The notes under the pieces were generated by a model. That model did not search any database, had not been told where the DNA came from, and saw nothing but the letters and a program-made list of their open reading frames with translations. Source: Gracilaria domingensis (Eukaryota > Rhodophyta > Florideophyceae > Gracilariales > Gracilariaceae). Taken from it: a stretch of 64,000 nucleotides of DNA. The position numbers and the translations under genes were made by a program. The DNA is taken from the NCBI GenBank assembly GCA_022539475.1, contig VCMS01000011.1:248001-312000 (forward strand), given 5' to 3'. This document shows, piece after piece, positions 31,284 to 41,873 of the stretch. Positions within the stretch are counted from its first letter, which is position 1. Every line of letters begins with the position of its first letter.

Positions 31284-33458
31284 ATGATGGAAGCAGACCT
31301 GACTATCGTTCATGTGCGACCGAGAACTGAAGAAGAACGGCTTAGAGATGCCACATCGGAAGTAGAAGCTAATGGTGGCATCACTTTAATCCCGATAGAA
31401 CCCATGAGTCCCTCCGTTCTACGGATTGAACCTACAACACCTGTTTGGGAAACTGAAACGAGTGCGCCCATCGAGGTTCAGACAACATTTTCGAATCATC
31501 CGAGTTGTTCACCATTAAGCTCGGTGAAGAAGAGAGAAAACTCGAGGAGAGAAAGGCTGAGGAAAGCCGCCGGTCGCATTTGTTACAGGCAGTTGTTACA
31601 TGAAAAACAAGATACGAGGGAAGACGAAAAGCTAGCCATGAAAGCAATGGAGACGATGTCACCCATCAGTCAGCTTTCTATATCCGAATCTGATAAGGAA
31701 GATGGAATGGAAAAGCTTCGGGAAGCTGTCAGCATACATCTTTTCCCCAGAAAAGCCGGGGAACCGTCTGAACGGACAAAGACTGCATTGTATCTTCTGA
31801 AAAAGAGTCTGAACTCAACAAGCAATAGTGCGGGATCTAGCATAGATCACGTTCTGCGCCTTATTTTCGAATCAATGAAGAACAATTCCATGAATCTGGA
31901 AGTACAAGAAAGGGGATGTCATCTTCTCACCAAATTATCCCGTGATTCTACACAAGTACAGTCTGCGATCATCCGCAAGCGCGGAGTGCAACTAATCATA
32001 GACTCTATGGGGACTCATAGCAAGGCGCCAGGTGTCCAGAGTCGAGCGATTGGAGCCCTCCTGTGCCTCACCATGGACGAAACGGCAAGAGCTCAGATTG
32101 TGGAGCGAAGAGGTGCCGAATTGGTTTCCTGGGCTATGAAAGAGTTCCCAGACTTACTGCTGCTACAAAAGAACGGATCTACATGTCTTTGCAATTTAGC
32201 TTTCAACTCCGAAGAAAGCAAGCGGCGAATAGGTAGAATTGGCGGGATACATGTTGTTGTCAGTGCCATGAACAAGTTTATTGGAGACGCAGACCTTCAA
32301 GCAAGATGTTGTCTGGCTCTGAGGAACCTAACATGCGGACTAAGAGCCAATCAATGGATAGCTGGGCGATGCCATGTCATGGAAACCGTTCTCAGATGCA
32401 TGAAATTGATGAAGTCTGATGTGAACATTCAATATCAAGGATGTGTCGCCTTGGCAAACTTATGTGCAGAGGAAGCAGAAAATCGAAGTCGAGCCGCTGA
32501 TCTTGGGGTACACAAGGTTGCTATAGAGCTAGTTAAGAAACACATGCAGAACGCCTCTCTGTCTGAGCATGCCCTGACGGTCCTTCGTAACATATGTATT
32601 CGCAGCAACCAAAACATAGTGAGCGTAGGCGAAGACGGTGGAATTGATTTGGTGCTTTCTTGCATGAAAGTGCATCGATTCAGTAAGAGGGTTGTTGAAA
32701 GAGGTTGTGGTGTTTTGAGATACTTATGCTTCAGCAAAGACAATAGACTGAGATTTGCAGAGTGCAACGGGATCGATGCGCTTGTGCGGGTAATGAGGGA
32801 TGGTGCTGAGCATTCAGATGTAAGCGAAGCGGTGCTTTATGCAATTGGAAACGCCATTTGCGATAACCTGAACAGCAAACGAGCAGTTGGAAGACTAGGA
32901 GGTATACCAGCCCTAGTTGAAATCATGTCGAATCACCTGGATTCTTCTTTGATTCAGGAACACGCATGTCGTGCCCTGCGGAATCTAGCGGACGCCGATG
33001 AGCTCAATATGAGACTCATAATAGAGTGCGGAGCGATTGACGCTGTATTGTTAGCCATGATGGGATACCTGGACAATGGCAATATCCAAGAACAGGGATG
33101 CGCGATGTTGGTCAATATGACGATGCTTGAAGAAGGCTTAAAACAGATGAAGGACCTTGAAGCCTCCCTGGTAGTCACAAGGTCGAAGGGCATGCATATT
33201 GACAAGGAAATGGTGCAGCATCAGGCTGAAGCATTGCTGATGCGGCTCAAACAAGGTTCGCATGCTTCTGTCACTTCGATGATGCTCCCCAGGAAGAAAG
33301 CGAGCAGAGTGAACACAATGCGCAAAGCAGCGTCACGGGCAGCATTCGGTAAACGGCCAAGATCAGAAGCCAAGAACCACCAGGTGAGCTGTGCGAGTGA
33401 AGACGCAACGTTCAACGGCAAACTTTTACGGCTCATCGGAAGTTCTGGTAGCACTTAG
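31284..33458 (+). CDS. Armadillo-repeat protein (about ten repeats)
   Basis: 724-aa soluble protein. Residues 1-160 are charged and mostly disordered. From about 190 to 630 there are roughly ten armadillo repeats with the recurring core VQERGCHLLTKLS, IQYQGCVALANLC, VVERGCGVLRYLC, IQEHACRALRNLA and IQEQGCAMLVNMT, separated by about 43 residues. A basic C-terminal tail of about 70 residues (LPRKKASRVNTMRKAASR) follows. The subtype, with a conserved AM-H and VQE-GC, is found in large algal and protist scaffold proteins; no specific function can be assigned. The gene is single-exon and ends 112 bp from the convergent Mpv17-like gene. It shares its repeat subtype with the minus-strand gene at 14207. 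Confidence 0.8.
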   Translation: MMEADLTIVHVRPRTEEERLRDATSEVEANGGITLIPIEPMSPSVLRIEPTTPVWETETSAPIEVQTTFSNHPSCSPLSSVKKRENSRRERLRKAAGRICYRQLLHEKQDTREDEKLAMKAMETMSPISQLSISESDKEDGMEKLREAVSIHLFPRKAGEPSERTKTALYLLKKSLNSTSNSAGSSIDHVLRLIFESMKNNSMNLEVQERGCHLLTKLSRDSTQVQSAIIRKRGVQLIIDSMGTHSKAPGVQSRAIGALLCLTMDETARAQIVERRGAELVSWAMKEFPDLLLLQKNGSTCLCNLAFNSEESKRRIGRIGGIHVVVSAMNKFIGDADLQARCCLALRNLTCGLRANQWIAGRCHVMETVLRCMKLMKSDVNIQYQGCVALANLCAEEAENRSRAADLGVHKVAIELVKKHMQNASLSEHALTVLRNICIRSNQNIVSVGEDGGIDLVLSCMKVHRFSKRVVERGCGVLRYLCFSKDNRLRFAECNGIDALVRVMRDGAEHSDVSEAVLYAIGNAICDNLNSKRAVGRLGGIPALVEIMSNHLDSSLIQEHACRALRNLADADELNMRLIIECGAIDAVLLAMMGYLDNGNIQEQGCAMLVNMTMLEEGLKQMKDLEASLVVTRSKGMHIDKEMVQHQAEALLMRLKQGSHASVTSMMLPRKKASRVNTMRKAASRAAFGKRPRSEAKNHQVSCASEDATFNGKLLRLIGSSGST

Positions 33459-33570
33459 CCATTCCTGTACGCATAGGGGGAGTTAATGGGCATCTGTAGC
33501 AGAAGGTGATGACGCAACAGTAGCGTAATGTACAATTGTTTGTTTACGACGTAAATCTTGTGAGTGGTGG

Positions 33571-34410
33571 CTATACACTGTTCGAAGAGCGACGACGAGG
33601 CGCTGCAGGCGTGGCTCGTCTGTCATGGTTGAGATATTTTTCGGGTTGAGAAGAAGAGCGGTTAACATTTCCAGAGAAATAGATATTCCAAAACAGTGAG
33701 CACAAATTGGCGAAGACAACGCGCAAGTCTGGGGTCCCAATATAGTAATTGGCAAAGTTAGCCGGAAGCCAAAACATTGCGTTCTTGAACCATAGCGGCA
33801 AAAACTTAGCAGCAAGGGTCTTTCGAGCAGACAAGAAGCCTCGACGACAGACAATGGCGTCATAAACAATGTACATGATGATACAGCACGGCTCCAAGGT
33901 TATTTGCTCGAAGAGGCATTTCATTAGGCTTCCTTGTAGGTCATCGGCAGGCCCATAAGTATGCATGGCCTCGTACCAGACGTAAAGGAAAGGACCCATG
34001 ACAATGAGTCCGTATACAGAATATCTGAAAAGTCTGTCAAACTGGAAGTCATGACAGAGAGGAACGGTTGCGGGGGTTGACAAGAGCTGGGCAGAGACAT
34101 CGGCAATGAAGAAAATGATGCCTGCAGTGATCGCACGCGAAGACAAAGGGTGCAGATGGAGCTGACGCTGATACAGTCGCAGTGTTCTGCGAGAGATGCG
34201 GCGGACTTCATGGGGGTGGAAAGAGGAGACGTATGAAGCGTCGATAAGACTAGGAGCGATATCATACAGGAGGACAACAAAAACTGCGATCAGGAGCAGC
34301 AGACCGAGCGAACGGCGGGGAAAGCGACATCTGCGACGGGAGTTGTGCACTGCGGGGCTGGGGAGACGTCCCTTCTGCGCGGCATGCATGGCGATGATGG
34401 GAACGGTCAT
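33571..34410 (-). CDS. Mpv17/PMP22 family membrane protein
   Basis: 279-aa protein of the Mpv17/PMP22/Sym1 family of peroxisomal, mitochondrial and plastid membrane proteins, thought to form small-molecule channels. An N-terminal basic region with an extra hydrophobic helix (LGLLLLIAVFVVLLYDIAPSL) precedes the family domain: LSSRAITAGIIFFIADVSAQLL, RYSVYGLIVMGPFLYVWYEAM, and the signature LWFKNAMFWLPANFANYYIGTPDLRVVFANL split across the last helices with W-N-YFS. The first in-frame ATG is at 34410. The frame stays open upstream to a TTG at 34587, so a longer transit peptide from another start is possible. It is head to head with the PA200 gene. Confidence 0.87.
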   Translation of the reverse strand: MTVPIIAMHAAQKGRLPSPAVHNSRRRCRFPRRSLGLLLLIAVFVVLLYDIAPSLIDASYVSSFHPHEVRRISRRTLRLYQRQLHLHPLSSRAITAGIIFFIADVSAQLLSTPATVPLCHDFQFDRLFRYSVYGLIVMGPFLYVWYEAMHTYGPADDLQGSLMKCLFEQITLEPCCIIMYIVYDAIVCRRGFLSARKTLAAKFLPLWFKNAMFWLPANFANYYIGTPDLRVVFANLCSLFWNIYFSGNVNRSSSQPEKYLNHDRRATPAAPRRRSSNSV

Positions 34411-35760
34411 GTTCGAGAGGCGTCTCTCATGCTTGCGCTGCGGCGCGCGAGCGGGGTCGCGGAAGAGACCGGCTGAGGACGAAGAATACTCCGATGCGGT
34501 GGCTGCGACGGCGGCAGTGACGACGGGTGTTTGCAGGCCGCGCGGCGCGGCGGTGGCGCGGTGTTGTTGAGTCAACACTGTTGACAATGGGCGGGTCTGT
34601 CGGCTTGCGGCCTTACACTGACGAGAAAGGAAAAGTCGCAGTGAATTTCAGCGGCGAGCGGGGCTGTCAGCGGGGGCTCGTTGTGCACGGCGCGGGCGCT
34701 CAGCCGACGCCACCGGCACGGCGCAGAGGTGCGGCGCCGTAGTGAATTGTCTAGGGCTAACGAGGGGCTACATCGCATCAGATTCTTTGTTCTTTGCACT
34801 CCTTACGTATAACTACGATATATCTACTCGTACGTGTACCTTTGTACCAAGTGGGACTGAGGGTACCAAGTGCGAGCGCCACGAACCGCCTTGGTCGTCT
34901 GATTTAGAAACCCCGCGAATGACGTTGAACAATGTTCTCCGCGCGGCCAGAAACCGAGATGACGTCTTCGCCCTCGCGAGTCATCGGTATGATGTTGACG
35001 GTGCAAGCCCCCAACAGACATGCATCTCTTCGAGAAGTAACTGAACAGACACACGAGTTGCACGGCATGGCCGCCACAACGCGTGCGTTGCTTGGACGAC
35101 TGTGGCGTCTGTGGCGCAAGGAGCGCACTCGGGGGCGCCGCCAATGCGGCCGCATCTCCAGCGAGCCCGCTGTGCCAGACATCTAACTCCGAGTTGGACA
35201 TTGCCAGCGCGCCGCCGCGGCCGCCGCCGCGACGTCGTTGGTGCGCAAAAATTTTACGCGGAAGCGGTTTCTGTGGAGAGCCTTTTGGTGGGCCAATGAG
35301 AGCAGCGCTCTCGGAACAGTTGCAGCTGTATAAGCCGCGCGTTGCGCCGCGTTCCACGAGTGCTCGTCGCTGGAACGCAGCCGTGGCTGGAATGCAGCGG
35401 CCCGTTGGCGAGCGCTCTCTGCGCAGCGTTCTTCTCGCGTTTGCACTTCGCGCCGCCCTCAGCGTCCGTCGCCCTCGCAACCAGCAACTGTCCACCGGCA
35501 GGGCCGAAGAACACTTCTCCGTTCCGCCGTGCCAGCTCGCACCGCCACTGTGCTGAGCGCGTCTTGCCCCCCGCCACTTTCGTGCTTTGCCGCTCTTGAT
35601 CTCGCGCCGCACCATCTTTTCGGTCCACGGTGTTGTCGTGCACCTCTTCTGCTGCACCTCCTTCGCTTTCTCGCTTTCCTCCGCAGTCCCCGCCACCCTC
35701 TCTTCAGTCTGCATGCTCCACGTCCCCTTCCAGTAGCCCGCTCATTCGAACACGCGCACC
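34411..35760. promoter_or_regulatory. Divergent region between Mpv17-like gene and PA200
   Basis: 1.35 kb. A palindrome with 7-bp arms GTCAACA and a 1-nt spacer lies at 34571-34585. A GC-rich island at about 35100-35560 precedes the PA200 start. The final 150 bp before the PA200 ATG is pyrimidine-rich. Long frames on both strands are not supported as genes. Confidence 0.4.
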
Positions 35761-38700
35761 ATGGTTGATGACGTTGCGGCCGACGATGCTGTGATCGACT
35801 TTGATGATGCCACTGCCCCTGAAGATGAAGTCATGGAAGATGATCTCGTGCTTCAGAGATACAACAGCCAGCTTCCTCCCAACTACAGGGCGTCCCTTCA
35901 TGACGAACGTCGACTTCTGAATCGCGCTTTGCATACTCTTGCAAATGCTATCCTAAATTCTCCGGAGGCCTGTTCTCAATCTACAGCAACCTCAAGTAAA
36001 CATTCTGTTCCATTTGAAGAGCATTCATCCGCGCAACCCCTGGTTGCCGAGGGTTACCAGAGCGCGTTTGAACGCGATCTTGCCGCTTTGGAAAAGGGCA
36101 TTGGTCGTTACCTTGACCTCAAGCATGCCTTTGAACCACATGAATTTCCGTTCTTCATCAACATCATGATCAGGGGCGCTCTGTCGCCTTCAATCGATAT
36201 GGGGCTACGTTCCAAGATGGCGCGCTGTGCTTCACGTGTTATGACCAAGAGACTCTGTGTGATTCCCGACGGCATCCCGTGGCGGGCAATCATGAAGCGC
36301 ATCATTGAAGTGCATATTGAATGTATAGACGGCAGTCCGTATATCGGCAGGGATGTCAGAGATTCACATTGCCGAAATCTCGTTTCTCTGCTCACGAAGA
36401 GCAGGAACTTCCTCACTCCTGATGACAGCGCAGAAAACATATGGAATGAGTTTGCGCACAAATTACATTCTACTGATATTGATGTCAAATTCAGAGCGCT
36501 TCTCCTTCTCTCTCACGTCCTTCCCTCCCGAGCCGACTCGTGGTCTGGCTGGGTACCAGAAGCTATGAAGATATGGCAGACCATATCTTGTTCCAGTGAT
36601 TGGAACACCATCTGGATGAGCATGTTTTCGAGATTGGCGCGGCACCAGCCCTGTGTGCATGACTGGACGCCGTATCTCTCGGTGGTATACAGCCGCATGA
36701 CGTCTGCCTTTCCGTTGCCTTTGGGTCCGTACGCCTCTCACGGTCAGATTGACCGACACTGTCCCACACACTTGTATTTCTTGATGGATGGAAAGAATAT
36801 ATCAATGTTTGCGATCTTTGCTGTATATTCATTATCTCCAAAGTGTCCTGAGGCCTTGGAATACTTGGAACGATTCTTCACCCTCATTGCCAATTACTTC
36901 CATCCGAGTAATAGTGGATCTTGGTCTTCCAGTATCGGCACATTTCTGTCGTATGTTGCGTGCCATCTTTCATCCCGTGTGAATGAAGAGCGGAAAGCTA
37001 CAAAGGCAGGAGTACTCACGAGAGTTTTGAATGGCCGTTCTCAAAAGGGAGTAGCTCCAAGTGAACATCGTCTCACTCCAGATATTATTGACAAGCTCGT
37101 TGACATTTTACGCCCGCTTATTCATCACGGATTACATTCCAAGGTCATGAACTTATCCATGCATTCCGCAACTGCAGCAAAAGAACTAGCATTACTTCAG
37201 CCTGAAAAGGTTGTCGAACCCCTGCTTATTGAAGCTGCCGAAGGTCTTTGCTCCGTCTCTTCCCCTCACCGTACTTTCGCTGCCCTTAAGCTGCTTGCGT
37301 CTCTGACCCCTGTATTTCTAGATCGAGACATATTTCCGAATGGGGGGGACTACCTAACCCAAGCTCTTGAGCTCACACTCCCGGGAATCGATCCTAACGA
37401 TCTGGGAAAGACCGAGTATACTTTAAAGTTTATCGCGGGTGCCGCTGCTAGACTGCAAAGCATTGTCGAGGAAGACCACAGTCCTGGGTTTGAGGACTTC
37501 TTAGAGGACTACGTGCCACAGGTTTTGGATCGCATATTCTCACTACTTGAATCTCTTGAAGCACCTCCGAAGAAGAATAGAAATGGGGTGTACAGTTCAG
37601 GCGATTCCCAGCTTTCTTTCTTCATGTTTTCTGTGGCTATAGAGAACCTGTTCGGAGCTCTTCCTGGAAAGATTGCTGAGTCAGCAGCACACCGAATTGC
37701 CCAGAAGCTAACTGGGTCTGCTTGCACAAATGGTATGAAGTACTATGGGGCCCTGGTCAGAACTGCAGCAGCCGCAGCCGCAGTCTCAAGAGGTGGGTCT
37801 TCGGTGTCCATTTTTGTTCCGTCTTTGATCCGGAGCATACTTGACGATGATGATTCTGCTGTCGAAACCTCCAAGAAGTGTTTGGCTACTGTAAGTGAAA
37901 CGGAAATGGTTTGGAGAATCCGTATGCTCGCACAAGCATGCCGTGCCGTAGGGTCTGGGATAGGTGAGCATCTTGATGAGATAGCCCTAATTATTCGTCT
38001 AGCAATGGACAAATCGTCTCGCCCGATCTACAAGGCCGGAGGTCGACTGCTTCGCGGTGTTCTTGAAGGACTAACATCCGTTCAAATGGAATTTGGTCCA
38101 GGAAAAGTAACAGAGCATGAGCCAAAAGAAGACGGTGGCATCTACGACTTTGAATGGCACATTCCAACAGAGGAAGAATGGAGACAAGGTGAACATTTGG
38201 TTGAACTGTTCATGAACAGGGCAGAGGAGCTTTGCAACTACTCTCCCGAAGATGAAGAACTGAAGTCGTTCACAACAGATCGTGATGTTTTGTTCAGAGT
38301 GCTGCGCCTGCTGCATGCGCTCCAGAGAGGTGGTCGATGGTTGCTTGCAGGTGCGATGCCAGATCATTTCAAGGCTCTAGACAAACACGTATCAGGAAGT
38401 ACAAAAATGACCGGGGCCGATGCTCGTTTGGCTCTGAAGAAGCCAATTCACGTCGGTTTTGGAGGTGAAAGAGTGGAAAGCAACGGATATAAGTTCGCGA
38501 CGAGTATGTGGAAGAGACTGTATTCTTTGATATCGCTTATTATGAAGAAAGTGATGCAGTCCCGGCCCGATGACGGCGCTCTATTGTACCGCTGTCTTGA
38601 ACCGATTGAACTTGCTCATGAGCCGTTCAGAAAAGGAGACCGAAGTCGGCAAACTATGTACGCGTCTCGAAGCTACAAGTCTTCATACAAGTCTGTCATT

Positions 38701-41628
38701 TCGGCGAAGCGACCTTTCGGATGTGAAGGAGGAGTTGGAAGAGCAATGCCGCGTTTTATCATTAAGCTCAGAATAGAAGCTCATCATGAAATGCGGTTGA
38801 GTATTGGGGCCAGAGGTGGAGCCGGCGCTTTGGGGACAGTCGAAACTATGGTAAGCCAACTCTCGGAAATGGCTCTTAACGACTTCCCTCGTGTTCGTTC
38901 TGAAGCGAGGGGAGTTCTCACCAGAGCACTGAGAATCGCTCGTCCACACATTCGAAAGAGGGAAGTTCTCTCCGTCATCGAACGCCTTCGAAGCGCAGCT
39001 TCTGGATCGTGTAATAAGGAAGGTTTGAAGACTAAGAAATCAACTGAAGACACAGATACTCTTATGAAGACTGAAGATAATGTTGGCGATTCAGGCGGCT
39101 CAAACAAAACGAACCCCTTATCGAAAGACGGCGAAATCTCTTATGAGCAGATCATTGGCGCTTCATCTATCCTACGGAGCTCTGCTCTTGCTCCTATGAT
39201 AATGCGTGACTGGTCTCTGTTTTCCCTCATGATCAAGACCATATTGTTTGCATTGTCGAAGGCGGAACGTGCAGACGGTGCGGGTGCCTTGACAGTCCTA
39301 TTCGCTAAGCTTTCCGCTCTCGTCAGACCACTACGACTTGGTCAATTACGGCTGATTGGTGAAGACCTCGAAACTATTCCACGCCATGTCTCAGATGCGT
39401 CTGAACAGCTAGATCAGCAAAACAGACAGAAGCACTATGTCGATCTGAGTGAGCACTTGTTGAGCCTCTTGACCTCTCCAGGTTTGGACGTTCCCGAGTC
39501 GAATGGAGTCACAAAGGCGAAAGGGAATGGAACGCACTGGAAGTCCCAGATATTGATCACAACCGTGTTGTACTTTTTGCTTCGGGACGATCGGCCTCCC
39601 TCGGCAGCTGTTGCAGACTTCTTCATTCGTAGTATGGTTTCAGACATCATGGCCTTGCGTCAAGTTTCTTCACGAGCAGTTTTTCTCATGCTTGCCCTTA
39701 GTGAGAAGATGGCAAAGAGAGATGGCAAGAACGACAGACGATCTTCCCTTGGATTCATAGATTGGTCTTCGTCGGGAGATAGTGCACTTATGACCGTCTC
39801 ATCTGTTATAAGTTCAAAAGAGTATGTTCGGAAGCTGATTCATACTCTTGCTCTGGACCATGATGACGGTTCGGACGGCGGCCTACGTCGTATGCACCTT
39901 GCGGCGATGGGTGGACTTGGTGTGACGTTTCTTTCTCGTACAAATGACGGTGAGCTCTGCTGGGTTGTGTACGGAGGACGCCAGTGGCCTACTTCATGGC
40001 ATCCTAGATCAAAAGATACACTCAATCTTGTTCGTGTGCGATACTACGAGGCGTTTGCAAGGATTTTCGGGAAAAGTTTCTATGACGCTGCGCAGCCAAC
40101 GTTAACGGAGCTGGTAGAGACGATCAAGCTGAAACGCGAGCGTATCATTGAAGGAGTCAAGGACGAAGATGTCAAGGTTGTTGCCGGAGAAGTGCTGGCT
40201 GGCTTATGTCGAGGCTTAAATCATCTTGAATGCAAGGATGAATCTATGCAAGCCAGTCTGGAACAACTCGCTGTCAGCCTTCTGAACGAGATTTCCGGTC
40301 CTACAGGAAAGATCAATGGCGGTACAATCATTCGATTGATAAGTACTTCAGGAGAAGAAACAGTTGGATACAGGGTTCGCACGGGATTGCAGAACTGGCT
40401 GTTCGAGAGCAAGCCACTCATTGTTGGAATGGGAGAGGGCCCAGTTGCCCACCTGCAAGCCAGAAGATTGCGCTATCTTCACTCATGCGTTTGCGATATA
40501 ACAGATCCAGAGGATCCGCGTATGGTGCGATTCACGAAAGAACTCACCAAACCACTTATGGCAGAAGTCGGGTTCGATCATGAGTTGAAGACTGTGCGTG
40601 AAGAAGTTGCACGTTGCCTTGCCCTAGTTGCCATTGATATGCCTGAAGACTACAGATCCAAATTTGACGAGAACTTGGAAGAGCTCTTGAGTCGTCTAAG
40701 TATTATGGAAGCTGGCAACGGGGAAGAAGCAGATATTGATGCTGACGATGATGATGACGAAGACGTTAAAATGACGGATGCAGGCGATAAGCAAGCCCAC
40801 GCGGCCGAACAGGTTAAGAAGAGTCGCTCGAGACAAAGAGAGACGCTGTGTAGATTTGTGTCCACTTCACAATGGAATGGTCGGGTACAGGGCTTTGAGA
40901 GTTGTGTTTCAAAGCTGGTTCCATCTTTATTCTCATGTTACAACGATTCAAATCCAGAGCGTGTGTCTCATGCCCGTATGTCCCTGTCCTTTATTTCGCA
41001 AGGTAACTTCTCGGAGAAGGTCGTGGATCAAATCGTATCTCAAATGGAGGTGACCGCCAAGGATAGCCGATGGAAGGTACGGTCAGGGATTCCTGGATTT
41101 TTGCAAGTGTTTTCATTCACCAATTTGTTCGTCTCAAAGCCTGCCACTATGAAGAGAATGCATGATGTCGTCATTGATTTGCTTTCTGACCCTAGTCTGG
41201 AAGTCCGTCAAGGGGCGGCTATGACATTCGTGACCATTATAAGAGACGCCTCCCAGGATATGGTAGAGGAAGCCCGCAGCAGATGTATAAGTGTTTTAGA
41301 AGCAACGCGACAGAAGCGTCGAAAGCGAGGAGTGAAACGGGCACCAATGGACCCGGATACTATTCGGAAACGTCATGGCGCTGTGCTTGGTCTTTCAAGT
41401 ATGGTGATTTCGAGTCCGTATACTGTGCCTTCGTGGATGCCTAAGGTTCTGGTTGAGTTGTCAAGTTGCGTGAATGATCCGCCTCCCATCTCAACAGATG
41501 TACGCAAGCTGTTTGCAGACTTCATGCGCACTCATCGAGATGAATGGCAGTTGCACAAGCAGGCTTTCACTGCAGACGAATTAGAAATAGTTTCAGAACT
41601 AACGATTTCTCCTTCGTACTACGCATAG
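35761..41628 (+). CDS. PSME4: Proteasome activator PA200/Blm10 (PSME4)
   Basis: 1955-aa HEAT-repeat solenoid that caps the 20S proteasome core and promotes ATP-independent degradation, including of acetylated histones, in the nucleus. Family identity is clearest at the C-terminus: DFMRTHRDEWQLHKQAFTADEL, ending SPSYYA. The terminal YYA is the HbYX-type motif that docks in the 20S alpha-ring pockets and opens the gate. The rest is helical repeat throughout. Apparent lineage-specific inserts are a charged segment around residues 1085-1120 and an acidic DADDDDDEDVKMTD stretch near 1660. A basic cluster QKRRKRGVKRAP near 1860 could be a nuclear signal. It is a single exon of 5.9 kb. The ATG at 35761 has a good ACCATGG context. 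Confidence 0.92.
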   Translation: MVDDVAADDAVIDFDDATAPEDEVMEDDLVLQRYNSQLPPNYRASLHDERRLLNRALHTLANAILNSPEACSQSTATSSKHSVPFEEHSSAQPLVAEGYQSAFERDLAALEKGIGRYLDLKHAFEPHEFPFFINIMIRGALSPSIDMGLRSKMARCASRVMTKRLCVIPDGIPWRAIMKRIIEVHIECIDGSPYIGRDVRDSHCRNLVSLLTKSRNFLTPDDSAENIWNEFAHKLHSTDIDVKFRALLLLSHVLPSRADSWSGWVPEAMKIWQTISCSSDWNTIWMSMFSRLARHQPCVHDWTPYLSVVYSRMTSAFPLPLGPYASHGQIDRHCPTHLYFLMDGKNISMFAIFAVYSLSPKCPEALEYLERFFTLIANYFHPSNSGSWSSSIGTFLSYVACHLSSRVNEERKATKAGVLTRVLNGRSQKGVAPSEHRLTPDIIDKLVDILRPLIHHGLHSKVMNLSMHSATAAKELALLQPEKVVEPLLIEAAEGLCSVSSPHRTFAALKLLASLTPVFLDRDIFPNGGDYLTQALELTLPGIDPNDLGKTEYTLKFIAGAAARLQSIVEEDHSPGFEDFLEDYVPQVLDRIFSLLESLEAPPKKNRNGVYSSGDSQLSFFMFSVAIENLFGALPGKIAESAAHRIAQKLTGSACTNGMKYYGALVRTAAAAAAVSRGGSSVSIFVPSLIRSILDDDDSAVETSKKCLATVSETEMVWRIRMLAQACRAVGSGIGEHLDEIALIIRLAMDKSSRPIYKAGGRLLRGVLEGLTSVQMEFGPGKVTEHEPKEDGGIYDFEWHIPTEEEWRQGEHLVELFMNRAEELCNYSPEDEELKSFTTDRDVLFRVLRLLHALQRGGRWLLAGAMPDHFKALDKHVSGSTKMTGADARLALKKPIHVGFGGERVESNGYKFATSMWKRLYSLISLIMKKVMQSRPDDGALLYRCLEPIELAHEPFRKGDRSRQTMYASRSYKSSYKSVISAKRPFGCEGGVGRAMPRFIIKLRIEAHHEMRLSIGARGGAGALGTVETMVSQLSEMALNDFPRVRSEARGVLTRALRIARPHIRKREVLSVIERLRSAASGSCNKEGLKTKKSTEDTDTLMKTEDNVGDSGGSNKTNPLSKDGEISYEQIIGASSILRSSALAPMIMRDWSLFSLMIKTILFALSKAERADGAGALTVLFAKLSALVRPLRLGQLRLIGEDLETIPRHVSDASEQLDQQNRQKHYVDLSEHLLSLLTSPGLDVPESNGVTKAKGNGTHWKSQILITTVLYFLLRDDRPPSAAVADFFIRSMVSDIMALRQVSSRAVFLMLALSEKMAKRDGKNDRRSSLGFIDWSSSGDSALMTVSSVISSKEYVRKLIHTLALDHDDGSDGGLRRMHLAAMGGLGVTFLSRTNDGELCWVVYGGRQWPTSWHPRSKDTLNLVRVRYYEAFARIFGKSFYDAAQPTLTELVETIKLKRERIIEGVKDEDVKVVAGEVLAGLCRGLNHLECKDESMQASLEQLAVSLLNEISGPTGKINGGTIIRLISTSGEETVGYRVRTGLQNWLFESKPLIVGMGEGPVAHLQARRLRYLHSCVCDITDPEDPRMVRFTKELTKPLMAEVGFDHELKTVREEVARCLALVAIDMPEDYRSKFDENLEELLSRLSIMEAGNGEEADIDADDDDDEDVKMTDAGDKQAHAAEQVKKSRSRQRETLCRFVSTSQWNGRVQGFESCVSKLVPSLFSCYNDSNPERVSHARMSLSFISQGNFSEKVVDQIVSQMEVTAKDSRWKVRSGIPGFLQVFSFTNLFVSKPATMKRMHDVVIDLLSDPSLEVRQGAAMTFVTIIRDASQDMVEEARSRCISVLEATRQKRRKRGVKRAPMDPDTIRKRHGAVLGLSSMVISSPYTVPSWMPKVLVELSSCVNDPPPISTDVRKLFADFMRTHRDEWQLHKQAFTADELEIVSELTISPSYYA

Positions 41629-41873
41629 ATTAAATCACACGTTCTAACTTGGAAGAGGGCGAGATAGTTTCCTCTTCATGACCGTAGTTCTTCCATACGA
41701 TAAGGTTAGTGAATCAGGTGGCGAGGCAATCCATCGCTGTTACAGTGTTAAAAGTCAAAACTGGCAGTAGTACTCCGTAGTAGCAGACTCTGTAGTGTAG
41801 ACTCTGTACTGTGTGGGCGAAATGATGAACAGAATGCAACGAAGTTGTGTTGTAGGGCTAGCACCATGGTAGT
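41629..41873. other. Convergent 3' region
   Basis: 245 bp between the PA200 and TrpRS stop codons; nothing further seen. Confidence 0.4.

Noticed and set aside
34411-34587. 59-residue extension of the Mpv17-like protein from a TTG codon
   Set aside because: No ATG; eukaryotic TTG starts are rare, so the ATG at 34410 is used.
34824-35714. 296-codon minus frame upstream of PA200
   Set aside because: No homology, natural promoter position, GC-rich half produces shadow frames on both strands.
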